The position numbers were made by a program, and so were the translations under genes. 64,000 nt of DNA from Macrolepiota albuminosa (Eukaryota; Basidiomycota; Agaricomycetes; Agaricales; Agaricaceae). Shown here in pieces: positions 53,455 through 64,000 of this stretch. The stretch spans positions 496,001 to 560,000 of the forward strand of contig JAMWFC010000033.1 in the NCBI GenBank assembly GCA_027475525.1. Direction: 5' to 3'. The notes beneath the pieces are model-generated. The model was given only the letters and a program-made list of their open reading frames with translations. It searched no databases and was not told the DNA's origin. Position 1 is the first letter of the stretch, and every line of letters begins with the position of its first letter.

Positions 53455-55181
53455 GTTAAGCTCGTCGAGAGCGGTTGAATGATCTGCTGGGAGCTGGTGA
53501 GAGGTTCTTGTAGTGAACACTGTTGGATGCAGGTTCTTTCAACGTCTCTTATGCGCGAAACGCTTATTGTGTTTGTTTCGGTCCGACGTGAGGCAAGCTG
53601 CATGTGGTGTCCATTCATTCCTGCCGGATGTAAAGACAAAAGTACACTACGTCACTTACAATGAGATGTGTCGAGAACGTCGGCATTGTATAAAGGATGC
53701 GACTTCTTTCCCGGTGAAAAAGGAGATTTATCTTGAGAAACAATAAAGATCTGTGGGAAGGGATGATTGTCGTTTACCTCCGAGTACTGTCTCGTGATTT
53801 ATATTACGTTGCATGAACAAAGAGTATGGTCAAGAAGACTAAATTATGCGGAAGGAAGCTCTCGACGTTATTGTTCTCGAGATTGTGGTCCGGGTCACTT
53901 GATTTACTTGTACATACAGCCCGATGAAAATTTCTCGGATCCAATGCCGTTTCCAGCTATGCATCGAAAGAGAAGTGACAATTGACCGATTTTTGCACTC
54001 GTCAAGGTTGTCTTAGCGGATTGTGCCCTTGCAGTAAAAGCTGATGTGAGTTCCAGTCATGTCATTTTACCTCCACCTTGTAACCAAGAAAGTGCCTCGT
54101 ACCGCTGTTAATGTTTCTCTTGTGATTTTCCAGATCTATGAGGCCGAGTCATGAAATGCGACTCTTGAAATAAAGCAAACAAGGCTGCATCTGTCATCTT
54201 GGTCCTTGAAGCGGCTGCAAGGACCAAGATGACAGATAAGATTCCACAGTGAGAGACTTGTCCGCTCCATTCAACCTCGCCTCACATTGAAGCGTCTGCA
54301 GGTAAAAAAAGAAGCAACGCGAGTTCCGCGAGTCCGCGTCGTGTTCGAGCTACACGATCCTGGGACTTTTCCCATCTCGATCTGCACTAAAAAGACAAGT
54401 TTAGGACCACTCATTGGCCCCACGAGAACTTGATGTTTGCACTCATGGTTGGCATCTGCCTCGATTTTTTGAGTCGAAAACTGAAGGCAATCACGTTTCC
54501 GAGGTCAAGGAGGTGGTATGTCGCAAATTTTGTTCAACGGTCGAACAGGCGTACAGACTACCATTGAGGCGCCGTGCTATGCTACTCAAATGATTACAGG
54601 AGCAGGGTCAGGCTGATTTTCTGTAGATTTATTGCCTCCATCCACCCGGACCTCATTCAAACTAGGGAAAATCAATTTAACAGCTTTCGTAATGACAGAT
54701 TCCAGGTTTTGGAGGTGTTTACTCATGTCCATTCGGTAACTAAAAAATCTACAGTTAAAAGTCCTGATTAACATCGGTCCAATTTACCAAGGCAGTACTT
54801 AATTTTGGAACAAAGTCAAGGTGATCGTATGAGCGCAATGTAAAAATAAGTATTATGTGATATGATCCAGTCCATTTGTAATGAAAATGAAAAACCAAGA
54901 CTATTGTGATAACGGACACGGAGATGGTGAAGTGCAGCCATTAAATGGCACAGCGCTGTATATGTGGGCAATGTAGATCGTTGTTGAGATGAGGATAGTC
55001 GACAGTATGGCGGAATTAGGGTTCTAAAGTGCGACATGGATCGAGGATATCAATGAGGTTGGTGGTATCGTTTGCAACGCTAGTGAAGAGAAGTCAGTCC
55101 AGTAGATACGTACTGTATGGAGAGACCAACTTGCCTTGATGCTCTTTTTATGTGAAGGAGATGATAGATAGACGAGAAAGC
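53455..55181. other. Spacer between the two pheromone genes
   Basis: Contains the promoter of pheromone gene 1, the 3' flank of gene 2 and a perfect 20-bp hairpin. No other gene was recognised. Confidence 0.5.
54189..54237. repeat. Perfect inverted repeat (20-bp stem, 9-nt loop)
   Basis: ATCTGTCATCTTGGTCCTTG at 54189-54208 and its exact reverse complement at 54218-54237, with loop AAGCGGCTG. It lies between the two pheromone genes. Function unknown; it could be an RNA hairpin, a protein-binding palindrome or a transposon scar. Confidence 0.9.
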
Positions 55182-55316
55182 CTATGCGACTACGCAGTAG
55201 CTCTGCTGATTCGAATTCCAGCCTGCTGCTTCCTCGTCCGTGGGGGGTAGCGACGTGTTAACGTCTTCAACATGCTCCGAGGCAAAAAGGGCAGTGAGAG
55301 TTGTGAAAACGTCCAT
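55182..55316 (-). CDS. Lipopeptide mating pheromone precursor 2 (CaaX = CVVA)
   Basis: 44-residue paralog of the precursor at 53320-53454 and the same length. It starts MDVFTTLTALFASEHVED, has PPTDEEA in the middle and ends NQQSYCVVA (CaaX). The two precursors differ in about ten positions, including two in the presumed mature region (WNSDQQSYC versus WNSNQQSYC, preceded by AAS versus AAG) and in the third position of the CaaX box. Such small changes in the mature part are what sets specificity in B mating-type genes. No intron. The start was chosen by comparison with the paralog. Confidence 0.86.
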   Translation of the reverse strand: MDVFTTLTALFASEHVEDVNTSLPPTDEEAAGWNSNQQSYCVVA

Positions 55317-55799
55317 GATAAGCGGTTGAGAGTGGGTGAGTAATCCTCTGCGGGGAACTCCTAAGAGTTGCTTGTGCCGAGTGCTGTTGAATGCGGTTCC
55401 TGTTGCTTTTCCATGCTTCTTATATGCGAGACGATTATCGTCTTCATAATCCGCAGTTGGCACATTGTTGCTGCGCGTGTTGACTCTCCGTGATGGCTGG
55501 CAGTTGTCAAACGCGAAGTCCGTCCGCCAGCACTGCCTAGGACTGACATAGGCATGGGCGCAACCCTGACAATGATCCATGACGTAATCATCCATGACAC
55601 GGAGAGAAGTAATACTCAAATTGTTGAGCAGTAAACCAGTAAAGGTTGGTCCAGAGTGCGAGAATGTTTACATCTACATTAGTGATGAATCCCAGTGAAA
55701 ACTGGATCTGGGGGAATCTGGGAGGATCGGAAAATTGAGGTCGATTTCTGACGCCTACACCAGTCAAATCTGGTATCTTCACATATATCCTCATCACAG
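55317..55799. other. Promoter side of pheromone gene 2
   Basis: No further gene was recognised. Both strands hold only short frames. Confidence 0.4.
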
Positions 55800-56385
55800 G
55801 TGGGTGCCAGCTCTCTTGCCATTGCAGGCACCGATTTCCATGTCATTGCTTTTGTTGCATGCTCAAAATCCTACTCCATCACATGCACCAATGCCCTTGA
55901 TGTTGCAGGCACCACCCATAAACCCATTGCAGGCACGTCTTCAAAATCTTCTTTATTCTCACTTTCTTACTCTATTGCAGGTGCCTATCAAAATTCCATT
56001 GTCAGTATGTTTTCAAAACTTTCCTTATTCTTATGTGAACCCACTGCCACTGCCCATGCTAAGAAATTAAAAACAAAACGACTAAAAGTAAAAGAAGGAT
56101 TAACATCAGCTCAGTAAGTTTGTTTGTACTTACTCTATAATAATAATAACTTCTTGAACTGTCCAGAAACATTTGTGCTATTGATTATCTGAAATCATAC
56201 CCAGATGCAACTAAAGCCGAGTTTGTTGATGTATGGGAGGCTTGCAATGCAGAAACCAGAAAGGTAAGTTTCACATATTGTTAGATTGAGAAATTGACTT
56301 GACGATATGCTTCCAGATATACCAGGATCGTTCGAAGGAGTGTACCAAGGCCCACAAGAAAGGAACCAAGACAACCGATGACTGA
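55800..56385 (+). CDS. Small uncharacterised protein (5' end unclear)
   Basis: Three blocks join in phase: about 55800-56113, 56167-56263 and 56317-56385. The first block holds repeats around CCATTGCAGGCAC. The conserved-looking end is KTKRLKVKEGLTSAQ, NICAIDYLKSYPDATKAEFV, WEACNAETRKIYQDRSKECT and a basic tail AHKKGTKTTDD. Alternating basic and acidic helices suggest a short helical domain, but no family was recognised. There is no in-frame Met in the first 200 nt of the first block, so an upstream exon or a fragment is likely. Confidence 0.4.
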
Positions 56386-57641
56386 GACCTCGATCATTTC
56401 TTGACACTTTCAAACCGACACTCTGGTATGCTATGTCCTCCGCATTTGTTCTTTATTTGAAGTTTTTTACATTTGCCGTTGTAATACATGTATTTTAGAA
56501 TGCTCAGATAGATGCCATTGTATTCAAATAACTACAGATTATAAACAATTATTTCTGTACATTTTTTGAAATAGACAATTGGATGTGTTTGGTTCAATAC
56601 AGACAAGAACAGATAACGGCAGAGAAGTGGATGCCAGTTCACAGAATTTTCCAACTCTCGTCAGAAATACCTCTGAAAATTATAGAAAATTTCTGCATAT
56701 TCTGTGGTTATCAGCAGCGCAGAAACTCTCAGATATCATCAGACTATATCAGATCCTGTTCTCACTGGGGATGAATGTTTACCTCTAGATCAGTCATCGA
56801 GTACTCTATATATGGCTGCTAAATGCCTTCTTCACTGCGCCGCATGGGATAAATAAAGCTGTGTTGAAGTCTATCTTAAAGAAGTACTGCGCTTTCCATC
56901 TCCATATGGAGTTGGCGGCAGCATCATGGCTGTACTTATTGTTACGCTAGGTTTAAGTATCTGGTATTATTCAGCTTACTTCATGATCACGTGTTTCACA
57001 GACACAAACACGTCGACGTCGCAATTACCACCTCAGTTGTTTCTTCCGTCCATGACAGACACTGAGGTGGTAAGTGCTTACATTACTAGCTATCTTAATG
57101 TGGTTTTTCTTATATCATACACGTAGTTTTTTACTGTCGTAAAAGTATGATATACAGTTGTTTTTTCCATTCACAACAGACACTGAGGTGTTTGTTACTG
57201 TTGTAAAGGCTCTCAGTTCTGGTCTGGCACTTATTGCTTGAAAATTCAGAATACCGCCTCCAGAAAAACATCAATGTTGTGATTATGCAAGGACTCACTG
57301 ATATGTCCAGATCAGAGTTGGAGTAGGTCTAGAAGAGGATACTTAGTCCTCTTTACTGAGCACAGCAACTGAATGAAACACAATTTGGATTGTAGAAAAA
57401 AACTACTTACTCCTATTACAACTACCACTTATATACTTGTTATTAACTAATAAAAGAAGGTCCAGTCTCTCCTTGTTGATTGGTTACTCTGATTGTCCAT
57501 AAAATCATTGTAAGCCGTCCACTTACACTCACTTCTGTCTCAAAAAGTTGAATCTCTTCCCAGTTGTTCTTTCTCAATTTCCACTCATTTAATGCAACAG
57601 TGTCATCCATTTTGCAATCATTCTTCTGCTTATCATGACCA
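56386..57641. other. Intergenic, A/T-rich
   Basis: A short open frame near 56583-56774 contains FCIFCGYQQRRNSQ (two close Cys), too little to name. Otherwise nothing was recognised. Confidence 0.4.
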
Positions 57642-57701
57642 TGTCAGGGGACTCCTCATTTACTCCTTATTTCTATCTTCTTTCACTCCTTATTCCTTCA
57701 C
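57642..57701 (+). repeat. LTR stub related to the intact element's LTR
   Basis: TGTCAGGGGACTCCTCATT... matches the first part of the 519-bp LTR at 23519 with differences and a gap. It ends where the next LTR begins (TGTCACGACC at 57702), as expected if a second element inserted into it. Confidence 0.65.
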
Positions 57702-58468
57702 TGTCACGACCCCTCCCCTCCAGATCCATCCCGGGACACCCCCAGAACCCCATCTGGGACCCTCCCTCCAACCCCACAGAACACGCCCCACCATCACAAC
57801 TACTGACACCGCCATCACACGCATCAAGGGCTGCCATCACCCAGCACCCCTGGCAACCCCACATCACGGACCTGGGAACAGCTGCCATCAACCCCCGATC
57901 AATGACTGGATCACACCAACCACTTCTGTGCCCTCATGCGTCACACATCACGGCTCCCTCCATGCCAATTGATTGCACACCCACACACGTGATCCTGGTA
58001 TACAGTCCCCCTCCCGCTACTCAATGCCCCCCCCAGAACTCATCCCAGACATCCCAGAACCCCAGAGACCCAGACCTGGCCCCATAGTACTTATAGTGTA
58101 GCTCTCCAATTGTAGTTGCTAGTCTTGATATTAACTTGAATTGTTGCATGTCCTCTGCTTGATTGGTACACGCTGACTGGCATGCTTGAACAACCATGTG
58201 CTCTAAGTTTGGTACGTACTTTGCAACTTGCAATTTGTTAACCTGGTCTCATCTTAGAACCCCCGGTTCTTGACTCAACTCAAACCCTCTGAACTCTTCA
58301 CCCCCACCTGATTCCTGGACTGAGTCCCCTATCCCAGGAATCTCCTGTTCGCATCTTGAACCCCGGAAGCTCAGTCTGGAGTTCCAGACACCCGAGTACA
58401 CGTAGATCAAGTCTGCCTCATAAGGGCATTGCTTTTCCAGAAAGCCCCCAACTCAGCGGAACCTGACA
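57702..58468 (+). repeat. 5' LTR of the decayed element
   Basis: 767 bp, starts TGTCACGACCCC and ends CCTGACA. The end is supported by the priming site that begins at the next base. No 3' LTR was found in the window. Confidence 0.7.
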
Positions 58469-58481
58469 TAATATCAAGACT
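58469..58481 (+). promoter_or_regulatory. Self-priming primer binding site of the decayed element
   Basis: TAATATCAAGACT directly follows the LTR. It is the exact reverse complement of AGTCTTGATATTA at 58121-58133 inside the LTR (13 nt). Confidence 0.75.
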
Positions 58482-58501
58482 CCCTCCTTACACCGTTCTT
58501 A

Positions 58502-61082
58502 ATGGCTACGTATACTCACACCTACTACCCCACGGGCTACCAGACTGACCCTTACAAGCGTCCGGTCCCCAACCACTACTCTACACAGACCCCCCGTTCC
58601 GCCTACCCACCTTTCCCATACGAACCCCAATATCTCCACCGCTACTGGGCCCCTGACCCATCTCTCTATGACCTGGGGCCCTCAGCCAGCTGGGCCCCTC
58701 CGCCCAACCTAGCTATGGCACAACCCATGGAGGTCCCCCGTACTGGAGCATCTCCAGGGGCCTACCGGAGACCCCACCTATTCTCAGTCGATCTTGCCCG
58801 ATTTCCCCCAGCGAGGGTCTCTTTATACCCATTCCCTACTATGGTTACCAGTGCCCTGCCTCCCAACCATGACTACCCCCCTCGACACTACCCGGCCACT
58901 GCCCCACCCACTCGGACCCCTCCCTTGCCAATGGGATGACGACGCCTTGAGGAGTATGAACGGCAACAGGACAAAGTGCTCTGCTCACTCAGGATCTTGC
59001 CAGAGGACTTCGCGCAGCGGGCAAGGGCGCTACTTACAGAATTTGGACACGACAACTTTGAAGGCACTCCAGAAGACTGGGCCCATTGCTTGGTCAAATT
59101 TGGAGATTGCCTCATGCAGGGAGAACTTTCAGAGCAGACTATGGTAAAGTATAGATGCAACATGATCCTCTGCGAGGAGCTGCAACAACTGCTTGATGAA
59201 GTCCACGTGTTCCCCTCCCCTCGACCCCTCAACAACCCTGTGGACCTGGGTCACTCGATTCACATCCGACAGAAATCTCTGGAACTGGCCCCAGCAGCCT
59301 CTGCGGTCCCAACTTCAGAGCAATAACAATGGGAAGAGCGACAAAATGCCTTGGCCATACTGCGGTCCCTCAACCCAACAGAAGGGCTATTCAATCAGCC
59401 TGCTGCCCACATGGTAGGCTTGTCGACTTGCCGTAGGGCTAACTCTGTTTCTAGCACCTTCAAGACCTGGAGACAGCCCCAGAGACCCCTGAAACTGCTT
59501 CTGCAAATGGACAATGCCTGACCTCCGCCCCCGGCGACCTCCGGTAGACCCTGGGCAGACACTCCTAGCACAGATGACAGGCTGTGCTACATTAATGAGT
59601 TCACTCGCAGCAACAATGAACAATGCCCCATGCCTGCAACCATCCCAGCACCACCTCTCACGTCCGCCCTGGCCCTTCCAGAGCCCAACTTCTGTTGCAA
59701 CCCCCTGCCCCACTTTGACCTGCAGAACCCCCTGCAGCTTCCAATGCAAGTGCGACCCTCTCAAGTCGAATACCCCCCACAGAACCCGGCACCTGGCCCA
59801 ACCCCACAAGCCAATCTGGTGCCCCTGAACCCCTCTCGACTGCCTCCACCACCTGCATCCAACCCCCTGGTCCACTGCCTTTGCCGCCCCTGGCGTGGAG
59901 GCCCAGCCCTCCTCCTGACAGGAACAGACTCCCTTGGGACAACGGGCCTCTAAGCTACAGACCCCCAGATGAGCCGTCCGAAGGAGGCCCTCCAGAAGGA
60001 TGGGGCCCCGTTCTCGGCGCCTTCCCTCCCCAAGGAGGGGGGGGTAACCACTATTATTACTACTATAATGCTAGACCCCCTCCCCAGAACACCACCAGGC
60101 TAGATGACGCTTGCGATGCCCTTGCCCGTGAAGGGCATCTAGATATTTAAAAGCCGACGCATTCATGGGCCAGGACCCCCAAAAATGGCGTACCTTCCTC
60201 ACTCAATGTCTTAACATGTTCTAGGCGAAGCCACTCACATTTCAGGTTGACAGCTCCTGGGTGGCCTTTGCCGCCTCGTACCTCCAGGAGATCGCCTTTG
60301 ATCATTACACAGCCCTCATCCAGTTTGACCCCAACAACCCGGCGCTCTCCCATTGACAAGCCTTTGTCGATGAGTTCTCCAGGAAGTTCAGGATCTACGA
60401 CACCGTGGCTGAGGCCAAGAACAACCTCTTCAACCTCCAGATGCGTCCCGAAGAACGCTTCACCACCTTCATTGTACATTTCAAGAAAGAAGCTTACAAG
60501 ACAGACTAGAACTACAGTGCCCTCCGGTACACCCTCTGCTGTGCACTGCCGCAACATATCAAGAACGTCCTCTGACTTGCCCCAAAACAACCCTCCTACA
60601 ACGGATACAAGGCCCTCATCATGCAGATCGACCAGCAATACTGGGAAGACTGCAGCGAGTATTCGAACTCCTGAGCCTCCTGGAACCCTAGAGGAGGACC
60701 CCCATGGCCCTCTGGCGAACCCCCCAACCCCCTAAACTGAAATCCTGGTTCCTCTGCATTCCCTGGTGGCTGATCCCCAGTGAGTCGCAGCCCACTCAAT
60801 GCTAACCCTGGCAGCAGTGCCTGCCCCCAGGCCCAACTTAATGCCGCCGTGGCCACCAACAACCTGGGTGACGTGCCAAGCCCCGAGAAACCTCCAGAGG
60901 ACCCTGATGACCTCGACTTTGCCGATGAACAGGATGAAGAGGCCCTCCGGGCCAACCGGCTTCAGAAGAAGGGACAACACTGGATTGAAGTTCCAAAAAA
61001 CATACAGGAACAGTGGAGAAGGGAAGGTGTCTGCATACTCTGTGGTGAGAAAGATCATTTCATCTCCGAGTGCCCCCAATGA
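58502..61082 (+). pseudogene. Decayed Gag region with zinc knuckle
   Basis: Frame pieces in order: a Pro/Tyr-rich start (58502-58939), a helical segment with EDFAQRARALLTEFGHDNFE (58940-59326), Pro-rich linker, then the capsid-like region from about 60150 (FVDEFSRKFRIYDTVAEAKN, SYNGYKALIMQIDQQYWEDC). The C-terminal end has CILCGEKDHFISEC, a C-x2-C-x4-H-x4-C zinc knuckle near 61036-61080. Stops occur at about 58937, 59324, 60222, 60354, 60508, 60576, 60672, 60736 and 60776. Their contexts fit CGA, CAA or CAG codons changed to stops. Confidence 0.75.
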
Positions 61083-61234
61083 TAGGTTGTGGGATGCACC
61101 ACCTGGACCTTCGAAGGGGAAGACGCCACCTACGAATATTTGGAAAATGACCTGGCAATTTAGACCCAGAAGACGCACTAAATTATGGAATTGACCCCAA
61201 CGTCTTCTCCACTCCGGTCTCCCACCTTCGCTCC

Positions 61235-62192
61235 ATGACACTCGCACAGGACACCCTTATGGCTTACCTACTCTCCTACTCCTCGCACTCCCTTCTCCTC
61301 AAAACCTGCCTCACCCCCTCCAGAATCCCCCTCAACACCCTTATTGACAGTGGCACCATGGTTCACCTCCGCCCTGGAACCTGCTCAACAACTCCCAGTC
61401 CCAGTACAACTCCGCCTCTTCAACGGAGATGCCTCTACAGTGGGGGATATCACTCATTCCATGCGTATGCCCATTATCTTCGCCAATGGACAGACTCACA
61501 CCCTCCGGATGCTGATAACCAAACTCCACCCCTCCATGCCCCTGGTCTTAGGGCTTCCATGGCTCCGAGACACCAACCTCTGCATTGACTGGCAACATCT
61601 CACCCTTCGCCTGACCCAGGAACCGACGTTCAACAACCAGCAACTTTCCTTCGACATTCCCCACTCCCTGGGCCCCAACCCAACTCCGAAGGACCTCCTG
61701 GATGGACCCCTACTACCACCCAGACTCCAGTCTTGCTCATCCTGATCATTCATCATTAATGCCAGGTTGGACGGCGCCTCAGAACCAATATCAGCCCTCA
61801 TCAACAGTGGAGCTACTGGAGTTTTCGTCAGCAACGCCCTCAACCTTTTCCACAACCCCCTCAATCAACTCCTCTGCCTACAACGGCTCGACGGCACCTC
61901 CTCCTCCAGCCCCATCCAGAAGTTCCACTCGAGACATGTGGCTCTGGACAACGGTTTTGAGTTCACCTCCGACTTCCTGGTCACATGACTTCACAAATTG
62001 ACCCCAATGATGCTGGGACTACCCTGGCTACGTGACATGAACCCTGACATTGACTGGAGAACGCTCACCATGACATTCCTGAGACCCAAGGACCACCCTA
62101 CGACCGCTGTGCACCTCCAGGCCCTAGGGAGCGACCCGATGCCCGACACCCCTGGGACTGCAGCCCCGCTGATAGGCTTCTACTCAGACTGA
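61235..62192 (+). pseudogene. Decayed retroviral-type aspartic protease region
   Basis: IPLNTLIDSGTMVH contains the DSG active-site triplet with Thr-Met in place of Ala-Thr. Downstream segments SMPLVLGLPWLRDTNLCIDW and TPMMLGLPWLRDMNPDIDWR are a repeated protease-end motif, suggesting either two copies or a duplication of this region. The second half again has LINSGATGVF-like sequence near 61800. Frames shift several times. No reverse transcriptase follows. Confidence 0.65.
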
Positions 62193-63268
62193 GCGCATCA
62201 AGAGACATTATAGGCCGACCAACACTTGACACACTAAAGGCTCTAGCGACCAGCCTTGGGTACAGAGCAGCCCTAGCGCGGGCGCTCTATGGCAAGACTT
62301 ATCCATTCATCTCAATCACCAGTATCAGCCCCTCAGCGCACTCCACTCAGTTACTTTGAAGACCAAGAAGACTCAGGACTCATAGCGCTAGCATAACGGC
62401 GGGAGGGGACTCTGACCAAACCCCGATCAGTACTGGAAGGAGTTAGCAATTGGCGCTGTCAATCACCGAGGCACCTCAATCAGAAGGCTAAAAGAATCAA
62501 TGACGATGAGACAGGATACATGCAGACCCGACATTTAAATCTATCAAAAGATGGTACAATGTTTAGCGCCGGAATTAGCGCTCACGGCGTCTGTCGAGGA
62601 TTCCCCGACCATACCCCGGGATGGCATGGCCAATTAAATTACATCAAAAAGTGAGCAAACTCGTACCACTTCTAAGTAGTTTTAGAGTCGCCGTTAGTCG
62701 CCGTCACCCATGTGCTGCAGGTCGCCGTTGACAGGTGGCCGTTAGCTACAGTCACGAAGGGAGGCGCTAATTGGTAGCGCCGTCAATGGACTTATTTTGG
62801 GAAATAAAGTAGCGCATAGTATAAAAACTAGCTACTTGCCATGTATATAACAAAAAATCGTAACCTCTTGAGCACCCAGTTACACTTAGCGTTCAAATCG
62901 CGCTAGCATTGCCTGACTTTGCCACCAAGTTCGGCGCTAGCTTCGTCTATCTCGTCTTTGTCGTTTACGGTGCCACCTACGGGCACGCTACGCTGCGCTA
63001 TTCGTTTATTTCTCTATAACTTCTCCTAAACTACGACGCTTACTACTTGCTAGGTAGCACCCGAGGCGCTACCGTCTAGCGCACCGTCCTACCACCTCTG
63101 CTCAAGCACACCGGGACCCTGCTGGGACTCCTCACAAACCTGTATGCCAGGCGCTGGAGACGGTGTTGTACTGCGTATACGTCCAGCGCACCCAACCACA
63201 GTTGGCGTCATCATTTTGGAGCCCACCGCGAGGGGTTCTATTGAGGCAGAATTCCGCCGGAAACTTGA
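62193..63268 (+). other. Non-coding, AGCGC-rich, probable LTR and leader of a third element
   Basis: Many short GCGCT/AGCGC words and the sequence TAGTATAAAAACTAGC suggest a promoter-bearing LTR upstream of the gag at 63.6 kb. Neither LTR border could be placed because the partner LTR is outside the window. Confidence 0.4.
62820..62827 (+). promoter_or_regulatory. Possible TATA box of the third element
   Basis: TATAAAAA about 780 bp before the gag-like Met. Position and context fit an LTR promoter; no other support. Confidence 0.3.
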
Positions 63269-63604
63269 GCCCAGCGACAGCGCCGCCTCCTATTGGAGAG
63301 CGCGTTTGAACAAACCTTAACTGAGTCACCACACTTACCAGGCGCGCTACCGAGGCAGACTTTAGATCAGGAACTTGAAGCCGCTCCAGATAGCTTGGCT
63401 GAAAGCTTCTTCCCATTTTCCCGACCGTTCGAATACTTAGCGGGTGAAAACCATACATCGCTTACTCCTTTGGAAGAGTTGTCCAGGTCATTATCGCCAG
63501 AACCTAGCGACTCAGAGTTACCCGAGCCAGTACCGACTACAACCACGCTAAGCGAAACTACTACTAACACTACTATCCCCACCACGACGTCAACGCCAGT
63601 TAGT

Positions 63605-64000
63605 ATGGAGCAGGCAAACACACCACGTATGCCACCAAGAAACCACTTCTCGTCGCCAAAATGGGACGAGACGAAACCTCGCGAGCTAACACAGTATTTC
63701 CGAGAATTGGAATATTTATTACGCGACTGCCGAGTCACCGACAACACACAAATGAAAGAATACGCCGCCAGATACGTTTCCTACGATACCGCGGAATCCT
63801 GGACGGGACTGGATGAGTTTCAAGGATTAACACGAGAGGCGGTACCAAGGTCGTATACCTACGAGGAATGGAAAAAGGCGATCATTAAACTGTACCCTGG
63901 CGCTGAAGAATCCACGCGCTATACCGTCCTTGAAATCCAGAAACTGGTACAGGATACCTTCGCAACGGGCATTTATACGCTAGGCACGCTATCTACTTAT
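63605..64000 (+). CDS. Retrotransposon Gag-like protein (3' partial)
   Basis: The frame is open from about 63272 and runs off the right edge. The Met at 63605 (MEQANTPRMPPRNHFSSPKW) is the likely start. The sequence DETKPRELTQYFRELEYLLR, TQMKEYAARYVSYDTAESW and YTYEEWKKAIIKLYPGAEES matches the Gag type common in mushroom LTR retrotransposons. Residues before the Met are Ser/Thr/Pro rich, so the protein could begin earlier. This Gag differs from both other elements in the window. Confidence 0.7.
   Translation, partial: MEQANTPRMPPRNHFSSPKWDETKPRELTQYFRELEYLLRDCRVTDNTQMKEYAARYVSYDTAESWTGLDEFQGLTREAVPRSYTYEEWKKAIIKLYPGAEESTRYTVLEIQKLVQDTFATGIYTLGTLSTY

Larger units (their letters stand above)
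57702..62192 (+). mobile_element. Decayed Ty3/gypsy element (LTR, gag and protease region)
   Basis: 5' LTR 57702-58468, self-priming site, a Pro-rich leader protein, Gag with zinc knuckle, and a protease-like region to about 62192. Reverse transcriptase and integrase are missing in this window; at about 62193 different sequence begins. At least eight in-frame stops interrupt the frames, nearly all explainable by single C-to-T changes. The right border is approximate. Confidence 0.8.

Noticed and set aside
53479..53746. Short plus-strand frames opposite the pheromone gene promoter
   Set aside because: No family features; the CaaX frames on the minus strand explain the region.
63100..63125. 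Self-priming site of the third element (TGCTCAAG versus CTTGAGCA near 62860)
   Set aside because: Only 8 nt match and the LTR end is not defined, so chance cannot be excluded.

Overview
This window is nuclear DNA of a filamentous basidiomycete, most likely an agaricomycete mushroom. The genes are dense and cut by many introns of about 50 nt. The families present fit that group: a heme-thiolate peroxidase, an S10 carboxypeptidase, NLR-type STAND proteins, a FunK1-like kinase fragment, Ty3/gypsy retrotransposons and two CaaX lipopeptide pheromone precursors. No rRNA, tRNA or CRISPR feature was recognised. Exon borders were worked out by hand from GT/GC..AG sites, codon phase and family motifs. 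No database search was run.

Layout. 0-5 kb (+): a 5'-truncated S10 carboxypeptidase, a stretch of exon-like sequence without a name, and a 363-residue heme-thiolate peroxidase. 5.2-6 kb (+): a mitochondrial-type HscB/Jac1 co-chaperone. 7.1-13 kb (-): RNA14/CstF-77 (mRNA 3'-end processing) and a Sec14/BCH-RhoGAP protein. 13.8-30.6 kb: a large inverted duplication of one NLR-like gene, with a truncated kinase fragment between the arms. Both NLR copies are broken. The left one has a 2-nt insertion just after the P-loop. The right one is split by a complete 6.5 kb chromovirus-type LTR retrotransposon whose two 519-bp LTRs look identical and which is flanked by a CTATC target duplication. 32-37 kb (-): YTA7/ATAD2 chromatin AAA ATPase. 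38-52 kb: two large uncharacterised proteins on +, and an epoxide-hydrolase-like enzyme and two unnamed genes on -. 53-55.3 kb (-): two 44-residue pheromone precursors ending CVIA and CVVA, which suggests a piece of a B (P/R) mating-type locus. No receptor gene was recognised. 57.6-64 kb: retrotransposon debris, namely an LTR stub, a decayed Ty3-type element with C-to-T type stop codons, and the start of a third gag running off the edge.

Two cross-cutting observations stand out. First, ten direct duplications of 77 bp (matches of 77-79 bp at an offset of exactly 77) lie between 37.7 and 51.3 kb. Deleting one copy repairs an exon at 40.0 kb and gives a normal 50-nt intron at 43.7 kb. This is what unmerged contig overlaps from a k=77 assembly look like, so the gene breaks there should not be read as biology. 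Second, both retrotransposons with a definable 5' LTR carry an 11-13 nt segment next to the LTR that is the exact reverse complement of a segment inside the LTR. This is the layout of Tf1/sushi-type self-primed reverse transcription.
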